Below are positions 1 to 6,487 of a stretch of 6,615 bases of DNA, piece after piece. The notes below the pieces were generated by a model. The model saw only the letters and a program-made list of their open reading frames with translations. It ran no database searches and was not told the origin of the DNA. The DNA comes from Methanobacteriota archaeon (lineage in GTDB: Archaea > Thermoplasmatota > Thermoplasmata > RBG-16-68-12 > EA-27): NCBI GenBank assembly GCA_016207545.1, contig JACQPO010000203.1, positions 1 to 6,615 of the forward strand, in the 5' to 3' direction. The position numbers and the translations under genes were made by a program. Positions within the stretch are counted from its first letter, which is position 1, and each line of letters opens with the position of its first letter.

Positions 1-1
1 G

Positions 2-1303
2 AACCTGTTCGTGATTCTGACGCCGCAGGCGGACTACGACCCCGTGCGGGCGGCCGCGGGCGCGATGATTGCGGACGCGATGCGCCAGGTCGGTCTCAAC
101 GCGGCGTCGAAGCCCACGGCGTTCGGCGAGATCGTGAACCGGATCACCGTGCACGACTTCGACCTGTACATCCTCGGCTGGCGGATTGGCGGGACGGACC
201 CCGACTATCTGTTCAACTTCTTCCACAGCTCGCAAGCGGCGGCCGGTCAGAACTACCCGGGCTTCAACAACGCCCAGTATGACCAGGTCATCGACGACTC
301 GCGGAGGGAGTTGGACCGAACAACCCGCCGGGCGCTAATCTTCCAGGCACAGCTGATCCTGGCGGAGCAGCGGCCCTACGACGTCCTGTACTACCGAACG
401 AACATCGAGGGCTACCGGCAGGACCGGTTTGTGAACTGGACCGTGGCCTCGGGCTCGATCTGGAACTTCTGGTCCCTCCAGGGTATCCAGCCGCCGTCCG
501 TGGTCTCCATGCGAGCGACGATTTCCGTGGAGTCGGCGACCCAGTCGGGCGCCACGGAGACGATCACCGTCACCGTGCTCGACAACGAGGCCCGCGCGCT
601 CCAGGGCGCGAGCGTCGAACTGAGCGTCGACGCGGGCTCCGTGTCAATCGGCGCCTGCACCGCAACGACCTGCACCGGCACGACGGACGTGACGGGCGTG
701 GTGCGTTCCACGTTCCAGGCGCCCGACGTGACCGCGGAGTCGACCGTGATCATCCAGGCGACGGCAAGGCATCCGGACTTCACCCCCATCACGCGCAATG
801 CCGTGATTCGGGTGTTCCCGCTGGGCGCGCAGTTCCTGTCCTTGAAACTGGAGCTGCCGGTCGGCGACCGGGTGACCGCGGGCCAGTCCGTGCCGATGTC
901 GGTCACGGTGCGGGACCAGGACCGCGCGCTGGCCTCGGATGCGACCGTCCAGATTGCGAGCGAGGACCCGAACAAGCTGACGCCGAACCCCGCGAGCGGC
1001 ACGGCCGCTGACGTTGCCCAGGTGACCTTGGGCGCAGCGGCGACGATCAGCGCCGCGGACACGCTCACGATTACCGTGACGGCCACGAGGGCGGGCTTTA
1101 CGGACGCGCTCGCGAGCGTGGACATCAGCGTCGTGCCGACGGGCGAGGCGACGAGGCTCTGTCCGGATGGCTCGCGCCGACCTCTAAGCGAACCGTGTCC
1201 GACGGTCGCCACGCCGGGCCTTGACGTGCTGCCGATCCTTGCCGGAATTGGCATTGCGGCGCTCGTGGCCGGTGTGGTCGCGCGAAGGAAGAAGCGGAGC
1301 TGA
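2..1303 (+). CDS. Peptide ABC transporter substrate-binding protein (SBP family 5), C-terminal part, with two Ig-like domains and a C-terminal membrane anchor
   Basis: This is the 3' part of a gene whose start lies upstream of the window; the frame is open from base 2 and ends at TGA 1301-1303. Up to about base 500 it reads as the C-terminal lobe of a DppA/OppA-type binding protein. Visible family features are the DFDLYILGW strand, the TDPDYLFNFFHS segment, and the YPGFNNAQYDQVIDDSRREL helix followed by AQLILAEQRPYDVLYYR. Such proteins capture peptides outside the cell and deliver them to the permease. Two Ig-like beta domains follow, at about 505-815 and 835-1140 (each rich in alternating V/T strands). 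Next come a short two-Cys stretch (CPDGS...PCP, about 1159-1196), a hydrophobic helix at about 1225-1284 and the tail RRKKRS. I infer an extracellular protein tethered by a C-terminal TM, as known for archaeal peptide-binding proteins; the Ig domains would act as a stalk. One NWT sequon lies in the binding domain. The exact substrate is unknown; peptides are likely from family and operon. Confidence 0.9.
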   Translation, partial: NLFVILTPQADYDPVRAAAGAMIADAMRQVGLNAASKPTAFGEIVNRITVHDFDLYILGWRIGGTDPDYLFNFFHSSQAAAGQNYPGFNNAQYDQVIDDSRRELDRTTRRALIFQAQLILAEQRPYDVLYYRTNIEGYRQDRFVNWTVASGSIWNFWSLQGIQPPSVVSMRATISVESATQSGATETITVTVLDNEARALQGASVELSVDAGSVSIGACTATTCTGTTDVTGVVRSTFQAPDVTAESTVIIQATARHPDFTPITRNAVIRVFPLGAQFLSLKLELPVGDRVTAGQSVPMSVTVRDQDRALASDATVQIASEDPNKLTPNPASGTAADVAQVTLGAAATISAADTLTITVTATRAGFTDALASVDISVVPTGEATRLCPDGSRRPLSEPCPTVATPGLDVLPILAGIGIAALVAGVVARRKKRS

Positions 1304-1336
1304 CCACGCTCCGTTTCTCCTTTCTTTCCCTTTCGA
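1290..1336 (+). terminator. Stem-loop followed by pyrimidine/T-rich tract, probable partial terminator or 3'-end stabiliser
   Basis: Bases 1290-1300 pair with 1308-1318 as an 11-bp stem (one G-U pair) closed by a 7-base loop, TGACCAC. The stem includes the last codons of the binding-protein gene, and the stop codon sits in the loop. A tract of only C and T with several T triplets follows at 1319-1333. Archaeal termination usually relies on T-rich tracts, while stem-loops between binding-protein and permease genes commonly stabilise or end the upstream transcript. I infer partial termination or RNA processing that keeps binding protein in excess over permease. No TATA-like promoter is seen before the next gene, which argues against complete termination. 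Confidence 0.6.
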
Positions 1337-1337
1337 C

Positions 1338-1355
1338 GCGCCGCCATCGCGGCGT
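1338..1355 (+). other. Short GC-rich hairpin in the leader of the DppB gene
   Basis: Bases 1338-1344 pair with 1349-1355 (seven pairs, one G-U) around a CATC loop. It lies between the pyrimidine tract and the ribosome binding site of the next gene. It could form the second half of a tandem processing or attenuation element, or could be chance in GC-rich DNA. I see no alternative pairing that would hide the ribosome binding site. Confidence 0.35.
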
Positions 1356-1364
1356 TGAACGACC

Positions 1365-1370
1365 GGAGGT
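1365..1370 (+). promoter_or_regulatory. Shine-Dalgarno site for the DppB gene
   Basis: GGAGGT lies 6 bases before the ATG at 1377, a near-perfect match to the anti-Shine-Dalgarno sequence. It fixes the start at 1377, directly before the basic N-terminus and TM1 typical of DppB. It is the strongest such site in the window, consistent with independent ribosome loading after the hairpin region. Confidence 0.85.
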
Positions 1371-1376
1371 TGGGAC

Positions 1377-2975
1377 ATGAGGCTGCGCACGTTCCTCGTC
1401 AGACGGGCAGTTCATACGATGATCACTCTGGTGATCGTCCTCGTGCTCCTGTTCGTCATCTTCAGGTTGATGCCCGGGGATCCGACCCGTTTCTTCATCC
1501 GACCGGGACAGACGGAGGCGGACCGGATCGACCTGCTCGTCGACTTCGGCTTCTACAAGCGGGTGCCCGCGCCCGGAAACGGGTTTGAGGCGCTGTTCGA
1601 GACCTCGCAGCCCGGCACCTACGAACTCACCATCACCGTCGAGGACGCCCAGCGGCGGAACCAGACGTTCCACTTCACGCACGTGTTCCAGCCCAGGCAA
1701 CAGGTGTCCGATCCGTTCCTCCGCGTGTTCGCGAACGCCACGAACGGGGATCCCGCTTGGGCGATCAACCCGGGCGAGTCCGTCGCGATCACGTTTGCTG
1801 TGGAGAACCCCAAGGCGAGCACCGTCTACGACGGAAACGTGACCGTCTCGAGGGCAGGGGCCGACGTCGCGACGTTCCCGCTGGGGGAGGGGGAGGTCGT
1901 CACGTGGACCCCCTCGGAGATCGGCGCCTACGGCGTCCGCGTCGAGGCGGCCGGTGAGGTCGGCTACGCCGGCGTCGCGGTCAACGTCCCCGACCCGTCC
2001 CCGTTCCGGCTGCCGGAGAGCCAGGGCCACATCTACACGACGACGCTCACTCCAAGCCGGTCCCGCCTCACGATCAACGTGACCTCGACCGGCGCAAGCA
2101 TCGCCTCGGTCGGGGCATTCGTCCGGGTGCCGACGATCGGCGACATCGATCGCGTTCAGCTGGTCCATCCCACGACTGCGGTGCCGACCAACATCCTCGA
2201 GGAATTTTGGGCCTACATGACGAGCATGCTCGTCGGGGACTTCGGCCGCTCCCTGTACTCGAGGGCGCCGGTCTGGGACGAGATCTCCCTCCGCGTCGGG
2301 CCCTCCCTCCTCCTCTTCGGTAGCGCGACGATCATCGCCTACGCGCTCGGGGTTCTCGTCGGCGCCGTCCTCGCCTGGCGGCGCGGGTCCAAGATGGAGC
2401 TCAGCGCCATCGTCGTGAGCCTGTTCTTCTTCAGCATGCCCGTGTTCTGGTTCGGGCTCATCCTGCTGTGGCTGTTCGGGTTCACGCTTGGATGGTTCCC
2501 CCTCGGCGGGTTTGCCACGCTCGAGGCGGCCCAGGCGGGCGGCCTCACGTACGCCCTCGACGTCCTGCGGCACATGGCCCTGCCCTTGCTGAACCTGGTG
2601 ATCCTCAGCCTTGCGGGCACGATCCTCCTCATGCGGAACAGCATGCTGGAGGTTATGGGCGAGGACTACATTACGACCGCGAAGGCGAAGGGGATCAGCG
2701 AGCGGGCCGTGATGTACCGCCACGCGGCCCGGAACGCAATGCTCCCCGTCGTCACCGCGTTCGCGCTCTCGATCAGCGGTGTCATCAGCGGGGGCGTCCT
2801 CACCGAGACGATCTTCTCCTGGCCAGGGATGGGCGCGTACCTCGTGTCCTCCACGCTCCAGCAGGATTTCCCGGCGGTCCAGGGGGCGTTCTACCTGCTC
2901 GCCGTGTTGACGATTCTCGCGAACCTGATCGCGGACGTTCTCTACGCGTACCTCGACCCGCGCGTGAGGCTATAG
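1377..2975 (+). CDS. dppB: Dipeptide/oligopeptide ABC transporter permease, DppB type, with about 215-residue extracellular insertion
   Basis: This 532-residue membrane subunit would form half of the peptide channel; ordinary DppB is about 310-340 residues. The N-terminus (RTFLVRRAVHTM, TM1 at about 12-31, then LMPGDPTRFF) is canonical. After residue about 58 the family sequence is interrupted, resuming at about 273 with EEFWAYMTSMLVGDFGRSL, the normal lead into TM2. TM2-TM6 lie at about 309-334, 342-370, 400-420, 455-478 and 503-526. The EAA loop that contacts the ATPase is intact: TAKAKGISERAVMYRHAARN then AMLP at 434-457. The gene ends with the usual YLDPRVRL. The insert (59-272) is beta-rich, with Ig-like strands such as GTYELTITVED, GESVAITFAVEN and GAYGVRVEAAG. 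It carries four N-glycosylation sequons, at 95, 120, 154 and 234. Because the N-terminus is cytoplasmic, the TM1-TM2 loop faces outside. It ends in TAG, one base before the DppC gene, indicating one transcript. Family assignment is firm; the insert fold is inferred. Confidence 0.95.
   Translation: MRLRTFLVRRAVHTMITLVIVLVLLFVIFRLMPGDPTRFFIRPGQTEADRIDLLVDFGFYKRVPAPGNGFEALFETSQPGTYELTITVEDAQRRNQTFHFTHVFQPRQQVSDPFLRVFANATNGDPAWAINPGESVAITFAVENPKASTVYDGNVTVSRAGADVATFPLGEGEVVTWTPSEIGAYGVRVEAAGEVGYAGVAVNVPDPSPFRLPESQGHIYTTTLTPSRSRLTINVTSTGASIASVGAFVRVPTIGDIDRVQLVHPTTAVPTNILEEFWAYMTSMLVGDFGRSLYSRAPVWDEISLRVGPSLLLFGSATIIAYALGVLVGAVLAWRRGSKMELSAIVVSLFFFSMPVFWFGLILLWLFGFTLGWFPLGGFATLEAAQAGGLTYALDVLRHMALPLLNLVILSLAGTILLMRNSMLEVMGEDYITTAKAKGISERAVMYRHAARNAMLPVVTAFALSISGVISGGVLTETIFSWPGMGAYLVSSTLQQDFPAVQGAFYLLAVLTILANLIADVLYAYLDPRVRL
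1551..2192 (+). other. Insertion in DppB: Ig-like beta domains in the external TM1-TM2 loop
   Basis: These bases encode DppB residues 59-272, which have no counterpart in ordinary DppB. The pattern is alternating hydrophobic/polar strands separated by Gly/Pro/Asn turns, with no TM helix and no cysteine. Two Ig-like units seem likely, at about 66-112 to 155 and 155-250. All four sequons of the protein fall here. A known parallel is the P2 loop of E. coli MalF, a large Ig-like insert in a permease that contacts the maltose-binding protein. By analogy this one may contact the tethered binding protein; that is inference. Confidence 0.65.
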
Positions 2976-2976
2976 C

Positions 2977-5900
2977 ATGGCCGTCGAGGGCGGCTTCGGG
3001 AAGCCGACATCCGGCATCCTCTCCCGCCGGATGCGCGAGCGCGTGCTCCTCTGGCGGCGCCTGTTCATTGCGAACTGGAACCTGTTCAAAGCCTCCCGGA
3101 TCGGGGTCGTCGGCCTCGCGATCATGATCGCGTTCGTACTCCTTGCCCTCGCAGCCCCGTTCATGGGCCTGCGGGACCCCATACGGTGGACCGCCCCTGA
3201 CGAGGACCTCATCGAGGTCGCGTCGTTTTGGACGAAGGACAACCGGACCGGATCGGAGATTCAGACGGCTCTGCCGTTCGACCAACCCGTGGCCTTCCGA
3301 ATGGGCCCGAGAGAGTTCGACGTGCGCGCGGACCGGATTTACGTGGCGGGCGGGAATCGGCTGTACGCGCTCTTTGGCGAGCCGGGACGTCGCGGAGAGA
3401 ACGCGTGGGGCACGTTCCAGTTCTTCAACGTCGCCGGCGACGGCATTCCTCGGAGGATTTCCGTGCCGCCGATCGCGATGAACTTCGGCAATTTCGACCG
3501 CGAACCGCCGGACTACGAGCTTCATGTCGGCACGGATGACGGCGCCGTCTTCATCCTGCGCGATTCCGGCCCAGTCGTGCCCTCCGGGACGAACGTCGCG
3601 CGCGTAAACCTCGACGCGGCCGTCACCGGGATGGCGGCGTTCACCGGCGACATGGAAGCGCCGGCCGCCGTCCTGGGGAGTCCCGCCGTCACCTGGTTCA
3701 ACGGAACCGCCTGGGTCACGAGGGTTGTCCCCGGGTTTGGCGATGCGCGGGGGGACGCGGGTCTGTACGCCTCCCTCGGGCTCGATTCCTCCGACGGCGT
3801 CCATCTTGGGTTCCTCAGCCTCCGGGACGGGGCGCCGCGCGTAGCCTCCCTCGCGGGGGATACGTGGACGATCCGGTCCCCGGAGCCCTTTAGCACCTCG
3901 GTAAACCTCGGGCCATACGTGTCCCTCGCGATCGGCGCCGACGGGAACCCGCGCGTCGCGTACTACGATGAGAGCGAGGCCGACCTCAAGTTCGCTCATT
4001 GGACGGGGACGGCGTTTGACGTTACGTACGTGGACTTCGGTGGCGATGTCGGCCGGTATGCGTCCCTCGCCCTGGAGGCAGGCACGGACTTGCCGCGAAT
4101 CGCGTATTACAGCGCCGCCGACACCAGCCTGAAGTTCGCGTCGTTTGACGGCGCCTCGTGGACCTTCGAGACCGTCGCCCCGATGGCGGACCCGGACGTG
4201 GCCGCGCCGCCCGCCGCCTTGCGGGGGCGCTTGATTTCCCTGGCGATCGACGGGGTCGGGGTGCCCCACATCGCGTACCACGACGCGCTCTTGGGCACCG
4301 TGAACTACGTCCGCAAGGTCGGCCCGACCTGGGCGCCGCCCGTGACCGTGGACGCCGGTGGCGTCGGGGCGTTCGCGTCCTTGGCGCTCGATTCCGTCGG
4401 GCAGCCCACGATCGCCTATTACGATTCAGGGAACCAAGACCTGAAGGTCGCGTCGTTCACGGGCGTCTGGACAACCTCCACGGTCGACGCCGCCGGGGAC
4501 GTGGGCATGTACGCCTCCCTGGCGTTCAACCTCACCGACGTCCCGTACATTTCCTACCACGACGCCACGAACCTGGACTTGAAGCTGGCGCGGTGGAACG
4601 AGACGGCATCGGCGTGGGACACCGAGACGATCGTCTCGCAGGGCTTCGTCGGGCTCCACACGAGCTTGACGTTCGATTCCGTGGACCGCCCCGTGATTGG
4701 TTTCTACACCATGACCGTTGGGCGGACGACCCGCGACATCCTCGTCGCGGGCACGGCAGCGGGTTCCGTGTACGGGATTGAAGTAGGGGTTCCCCGTACC
4801 GTCCAGCGGACGACGGGGGATCCGCGGAGCCAGCGCGTCGTGGAGTGGGACTATCGGATCCGTTGGTCCGTAGACTTGGGGTCGGAGGTGCACGTCGCGG
4901 GCGCACCCTTGAACACGGTCACGAACGTGCCCCTGTACTCGCCCGCGTTCAACGAGAACGGCACCGCGGTGTTCGTCGGCACCTTAGACGGACGGCTCGT
5001 TGCGTTGCGGACGGAGGACGGGCAGCCGTACTGGTCCGACGTCGTGGACGTCGGCGACCCATGGCGGACGGCCCCCGTGGTCCAGAGGGCGGCGGAGGGG
5101 CCCTTGGCGGGCCGAGAGATCGTCTACGCCGCCTCGAGCCGCCTCCTCCACGACTTCGACGGCGACGGCGACGAAGAGGTTCAGTCCCTCGTGATTGCTC
5201 GGCTCGCGGATACGGGCGAACCGCTCCCGCAGTGGATTGCGACGTTCCAGCTGCGCGACTTCGAAGGCGCCGCGCCTGTGGGGCCGACGCTGACCACCCC
5301 GGACGGCGGGGACCTGTCCCAACCGACGGTCGAGGGCGGCACGATCTACGTCGGGTCCACGAGCGGGCAGCTGTACGCGATCCGGCGCGACGCCGTGGGG
5401 GGGAGCGCCACCGGTGGCGGCCTCGCCGCCGCGAGCCTGAAGTGGGTGTATCGGGACAACACCACGCTCGGCCTCGATCCGGAGTTTGCGAGCCCGCCCG
5501 TCGTGATCAGCGAGCGGGGAATCCTCCTGACCGCCGCGAATCACAACAACGGAACCGCCGCGGACCCCACGGACGACCTCGGCCTCCTGTACTCCTTCAA
5601 GATTGATGGCGTCCTCTCCTGGAAGAAGACGTTGCCCGGACGGATCGCGGGGATGCCCTCCTCGTGGGAACCTCCCGCAAGCTTGGGTCCGAACGTGTGG
5701 GTCAGCTTCGCGGGCGAGACGGTCACGGGCGTTTCGGCCCTGAGCAGCATTGGGCGATTCCTCGCTCCGTCCGAGCCCTCCTGGGTTCGGCCTTATCCGA
5801 GCGGGAACCAGTATTGGCTAGGCCTCGACAGCCAGGGGCGGGACATCTTCAGCCAGGTCATCTGGGGCTCCCGGATTGCCCTCCTCGTCGGCTTCCTGAG

Positions 5901-6483
5901 CGCGTTCTTCACGGTCCTCATCGGAGTGATGGTCGGCCTGATCGCGGGCTACGTTGGCGGGAAGGTCGAGGCCGTCCTCATGCGGTTCACGGACGTCATC
6001 CTCGTCCTGCCCGGCCTGCCGCTCATCATCACCCTCGCCGCCGTCCTCGGGGCGAGCATCTGGAACATCATCCTCGTCATCTCCCTCCTTGGGTGGCCGG
6101 GGATCGCCCGGATCATTCGCGCGGAGGTGCTCTCCCTCAAGGAGCGGCCGTTCATCGACTCCGCCCGCGTCTCGGGGGCGAGCACGACGCGGATTGTGTT
6201 CCGCCACATCGCCCCGAACGTGATGCCCCTCGCCTTCCTGTACATGACGTTCTCCGTGAGCGGTGCGATCCTCACGGAGGCCGCCCTGAGCTTCATCGGC
6301 CTCGGCGACATCAACACGATGTCGTGGGGCATCATGCTCCAGCTCGTGTCCCAATCGAAGGCGCTCACCGCGTGGTGGTGGCTCCTCCCCCCCGGGGTCG
6401 CGATCACCCTGATCAGCCTCGCCTTCTTCCTCGTGGGCCGGGCCTTCGACGAGATCGTGAACCCCCGCCTGCGGAAGAGGTGA
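2977..6483 (+). CDS. dppC: Dipeptide/oligopeptide ABC transporter permease, DppC type, with a giant extracellular beta-propeller insertion
   Basis: The second membrane subunit has 1168 residues against roughly 300 for ordinary DppC. The N-terminus is canonical: a basic cytoplasmic stretch (WRRLFIANWNLFKASRIG) and TM1 at about 43-63, then APFMGLRDP. Family sequence stops at about 68 and resumes at about 929 with LAPSEPSW...YWLGLDSQGRDIFSQVIWGSRIALLVG, the standard DppC signature before TM2. The remaining core (TM2 about 965-990 to TM6 about 1135-1155) includes the EAA loop DSARVSGASTTRIVFRHIAPN at 1061-1081, EAALSFIGLG at 1101-1110 and the NPRLRKR end. The reading frame is unbroken throughout. 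The insert is all-beta: PQQ-like blades (about 100-200), a seven-repeat propeller (about 229-590), then more PQQ-like blades (about 588-917), with a Ca-binding-like DFDGDGDEEV at 726-735. Seven sequons (89, 242, 518, 541, 661, 828, 858) all lie in the insert. ATG 2977 is one base after the DppB stop, with GAGG 7 bases upstream. Permease identity is certain; the insert's role is unknown. Confidence 0.95.
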   Translation: MAVEGGFGKPTSGILSRRMRERVLLWRRLFIANWNLFKASRIGVVGLAIMIAFVLLALAAPFMGLRDPIRWTAPDEDLIEVASFWTKDNRTGSEIQTALPFDQPVAFRMGPREFDVRADRIYVAGGNRLYALFGEPGRRGENAWGTFQFFNVAGDGIPRRISVPPIAMNFGNFDREPPDYELHVGTDDGAVFILRDSGPVVPSGTNVARVNLDAAVTGMAAFTGDMEAPAAVLGSPAVTWFNGTAWVTRVVPGFGDARGDAGLYASLGLDSSDGVHLGFLSLRDGAPRVASLAGDTWTIRSPEPFSTSVNLGPYVSLAIGADGNPRVAYYDESEADLKFAHWTGTAFDVTYVDFGGDVGRYASLALEAGTDLPRIAYYSAADTSLKFASFDGASWTFETVAPMADPDVAAPPAALRGRLISLAIDGVGVPHIAYHDALLGTVNYVRKVGPTWAPPVTVDAGGVGAFASLALDSVGQPTIAYYDSGNQDLKVASFTGVWTTSTVDAAGDVGMYASLAFNLTDVPYISYHDATNLDLKLARWNETASAWDTETIVSQGFVGLHTSLTFDSVDRPVIGFYTMTVGRTTRDILVAGTAAGSVYGIEVGVPRTVQRTTGDPRSQRVVEWDYRIRWSVDLGSEVHVAGAPLNTVTNVPLYSPAFNENGTAVFVGTLDGRLVALRTEDGQPYWSDVVDVGDPWRTAPVVQRAAEGPLAGREIVYAASSRLLHDFDGDGDEEVQSLVIARLADTGEPLPQWIATFQLRDFEGAAPVGPTLTTPDGGDLSQPTVEGGTIYVGSTSGQLYAIRRDAVGGSATGGGLAAASLKWVYRDNTTLGLDPEFASPPVVISERGILLTAANHNNGTAADPTDDLGLLYSFKIDGVLSWKKTLPGRIAGMPSSWEPPASLGPNVWVSFAGETVTGVSALSSIGRFLAPSEPSWVRPYPSGNQYWLGLDSQGRDIFSQVIWGSRIALLVGFLSAFFTVLIGVMVGLIAGYVGGKVEAVLMRFTDVILVLPGLPLIITLAAVLGASIWNIILVISLLGWPGIARIIRAEVLSLKERPFIDSARVSGASTTRIVFRHIAPNVMPLAFLYMTFSVSGAILTEAALSFIGLGDINTMSWGIMLQLVSQSKALTAWWWLLPPGVAITLISLAFFLVGRAFDEIVNPRLRKR
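3274..3588 (+). other. First PQQ-like propeller segment in the DppC insert
   Basis: DppC residues about 100-204 contain two blade-like units: DRIYVAGGNRLYALFGE (119-135) and DYELHVGTDDGAVFILRDSG (179-198). The pattern 'hydrophobic-V-G-x-x-D-G-x-hydrophobic-x-hydrophobic' is typical of PQQ-like and quinoprotein-type beta-propellers. The unit stops where the seven-repeat block begins, and similar blades resume after about residue 588. I infer one propeller split by another. The assignment rests on strand pattern, not on a domain search. Confidence 0.55.
3661..4746 (+). repeat. Seven-repeat beta-propeller array encoded inside the DppC gene
   Basis: DppC residues about 229-590 hold seven repeats marked by a YASL-type strand: YASL 264, YVSL 314, YASL 361, LISL 419, FASL 466, YASL 512, HTSL 561. 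Spacings are 50, 47, 58, 47, 46 and 49 residues. Each repeat runs roughly as G-DVG-x-YASLALD--G-P-IAYYD----DLKFASF-G-xW-x-x-x-VD; the fourth and seventh are most diverged. The segment before the first repeat (SPAVTWFNGTAWVTRVV, 235-251) supplies the final strands that the seventh repeat lacks, the 'Velcro' closure usual in propellers. Seven units fit a closed seven-bladed propeller. The repeats differ at DNA level, so they are not a recent expansion. Asp-box (SxDxGxTW) motifs of sialidases are not seen. Ligand unknown. Confidence 0.8.
4738..5727 (+). other. Second PQQ-like propeller segment in the DppC insert
   Basis: DppC residues about 588-917 contain repeated blade cores: ILVAGTAAGSVYGIEV (588-603), AVFVGTLDGRLVALRTEDGQPYW (664-686), EIVYAASSRLLHDFDGDGDEEV (714-735), TIYVGSTSGQLYAIRRD (789-805) and GILLTAANHNNGT...LGLLYSFKIDGVLSWKK (848-884). 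The 'G-x-L-x-A-L/I-x-x-x-G-x-x-x-W' form is that of PQQ-like repeats (as in BamB and quinoprotein propellers). DFDGDGDEEV looks like a calcium-binding loop of the EF-hand or FG-GAP kind. With the two blades before the seven-repeat block this would make about seven or eight blades. No quinone-enzyme catalytic motif is evident, so a binding or scaffold role is more likely than a dehydrogenase. Confidence 0.6.
6478..6483 (+). promoter_or_regulatory. Shine-Dalgarno site overlapping the DppC stop codon
   Basis: AGGTGA (extended upstream as AAGAGGTGA) includes the TGA stop of the DppC gene and lies 4 bases before GTG 6488. It supports GTG as the start of the ATPase gene and suggests translational coupling between the permease and ATPase. 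Confidence 0.6.
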
Positions 6484-6487
6484 CCGC

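Noticed and set aside
1304..1376. Promoter for the permease genes in the 73-bp gap
   Set aside because: No TATA-like or BRE-like sequence is visible; the gap is filled by hairpins, a pyrimidine tract and the ribosome binding site.
1125..2723. 532-codon open frame on the minus strand
   Set aside because: It lies opposite a clearly conserved permease and the end of the binding protein. Its product is low-complexity, rich in R, D, E, P and H, with no recognisable domain, as expected for antisense frames in GC-rich genes.
2468..3127. 219-codon plus-strand frame overlapping the DppB/DppC junction
   Set aside because: Out of frame with two well-supported permease genes; Arg/Pro/His-rich composition typical of a shifted GC-rich frame.
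2800..4281. 493-codon open frame on the minus strand
   Set aside because: Antisense shadow of the DppB end and the DppC insert; Arg/Gly/Pro-rich composition and no family resemblance.
3178..5760. Possible separate secreted propeller gene misjoined to DppC
   Set aside because: The frame is continuous for 1168 codons, codon use looks the same inside and outside the insert, and both edges fall exactly in the external loop. An assembly chimera would rarely do this, though read data were not available.
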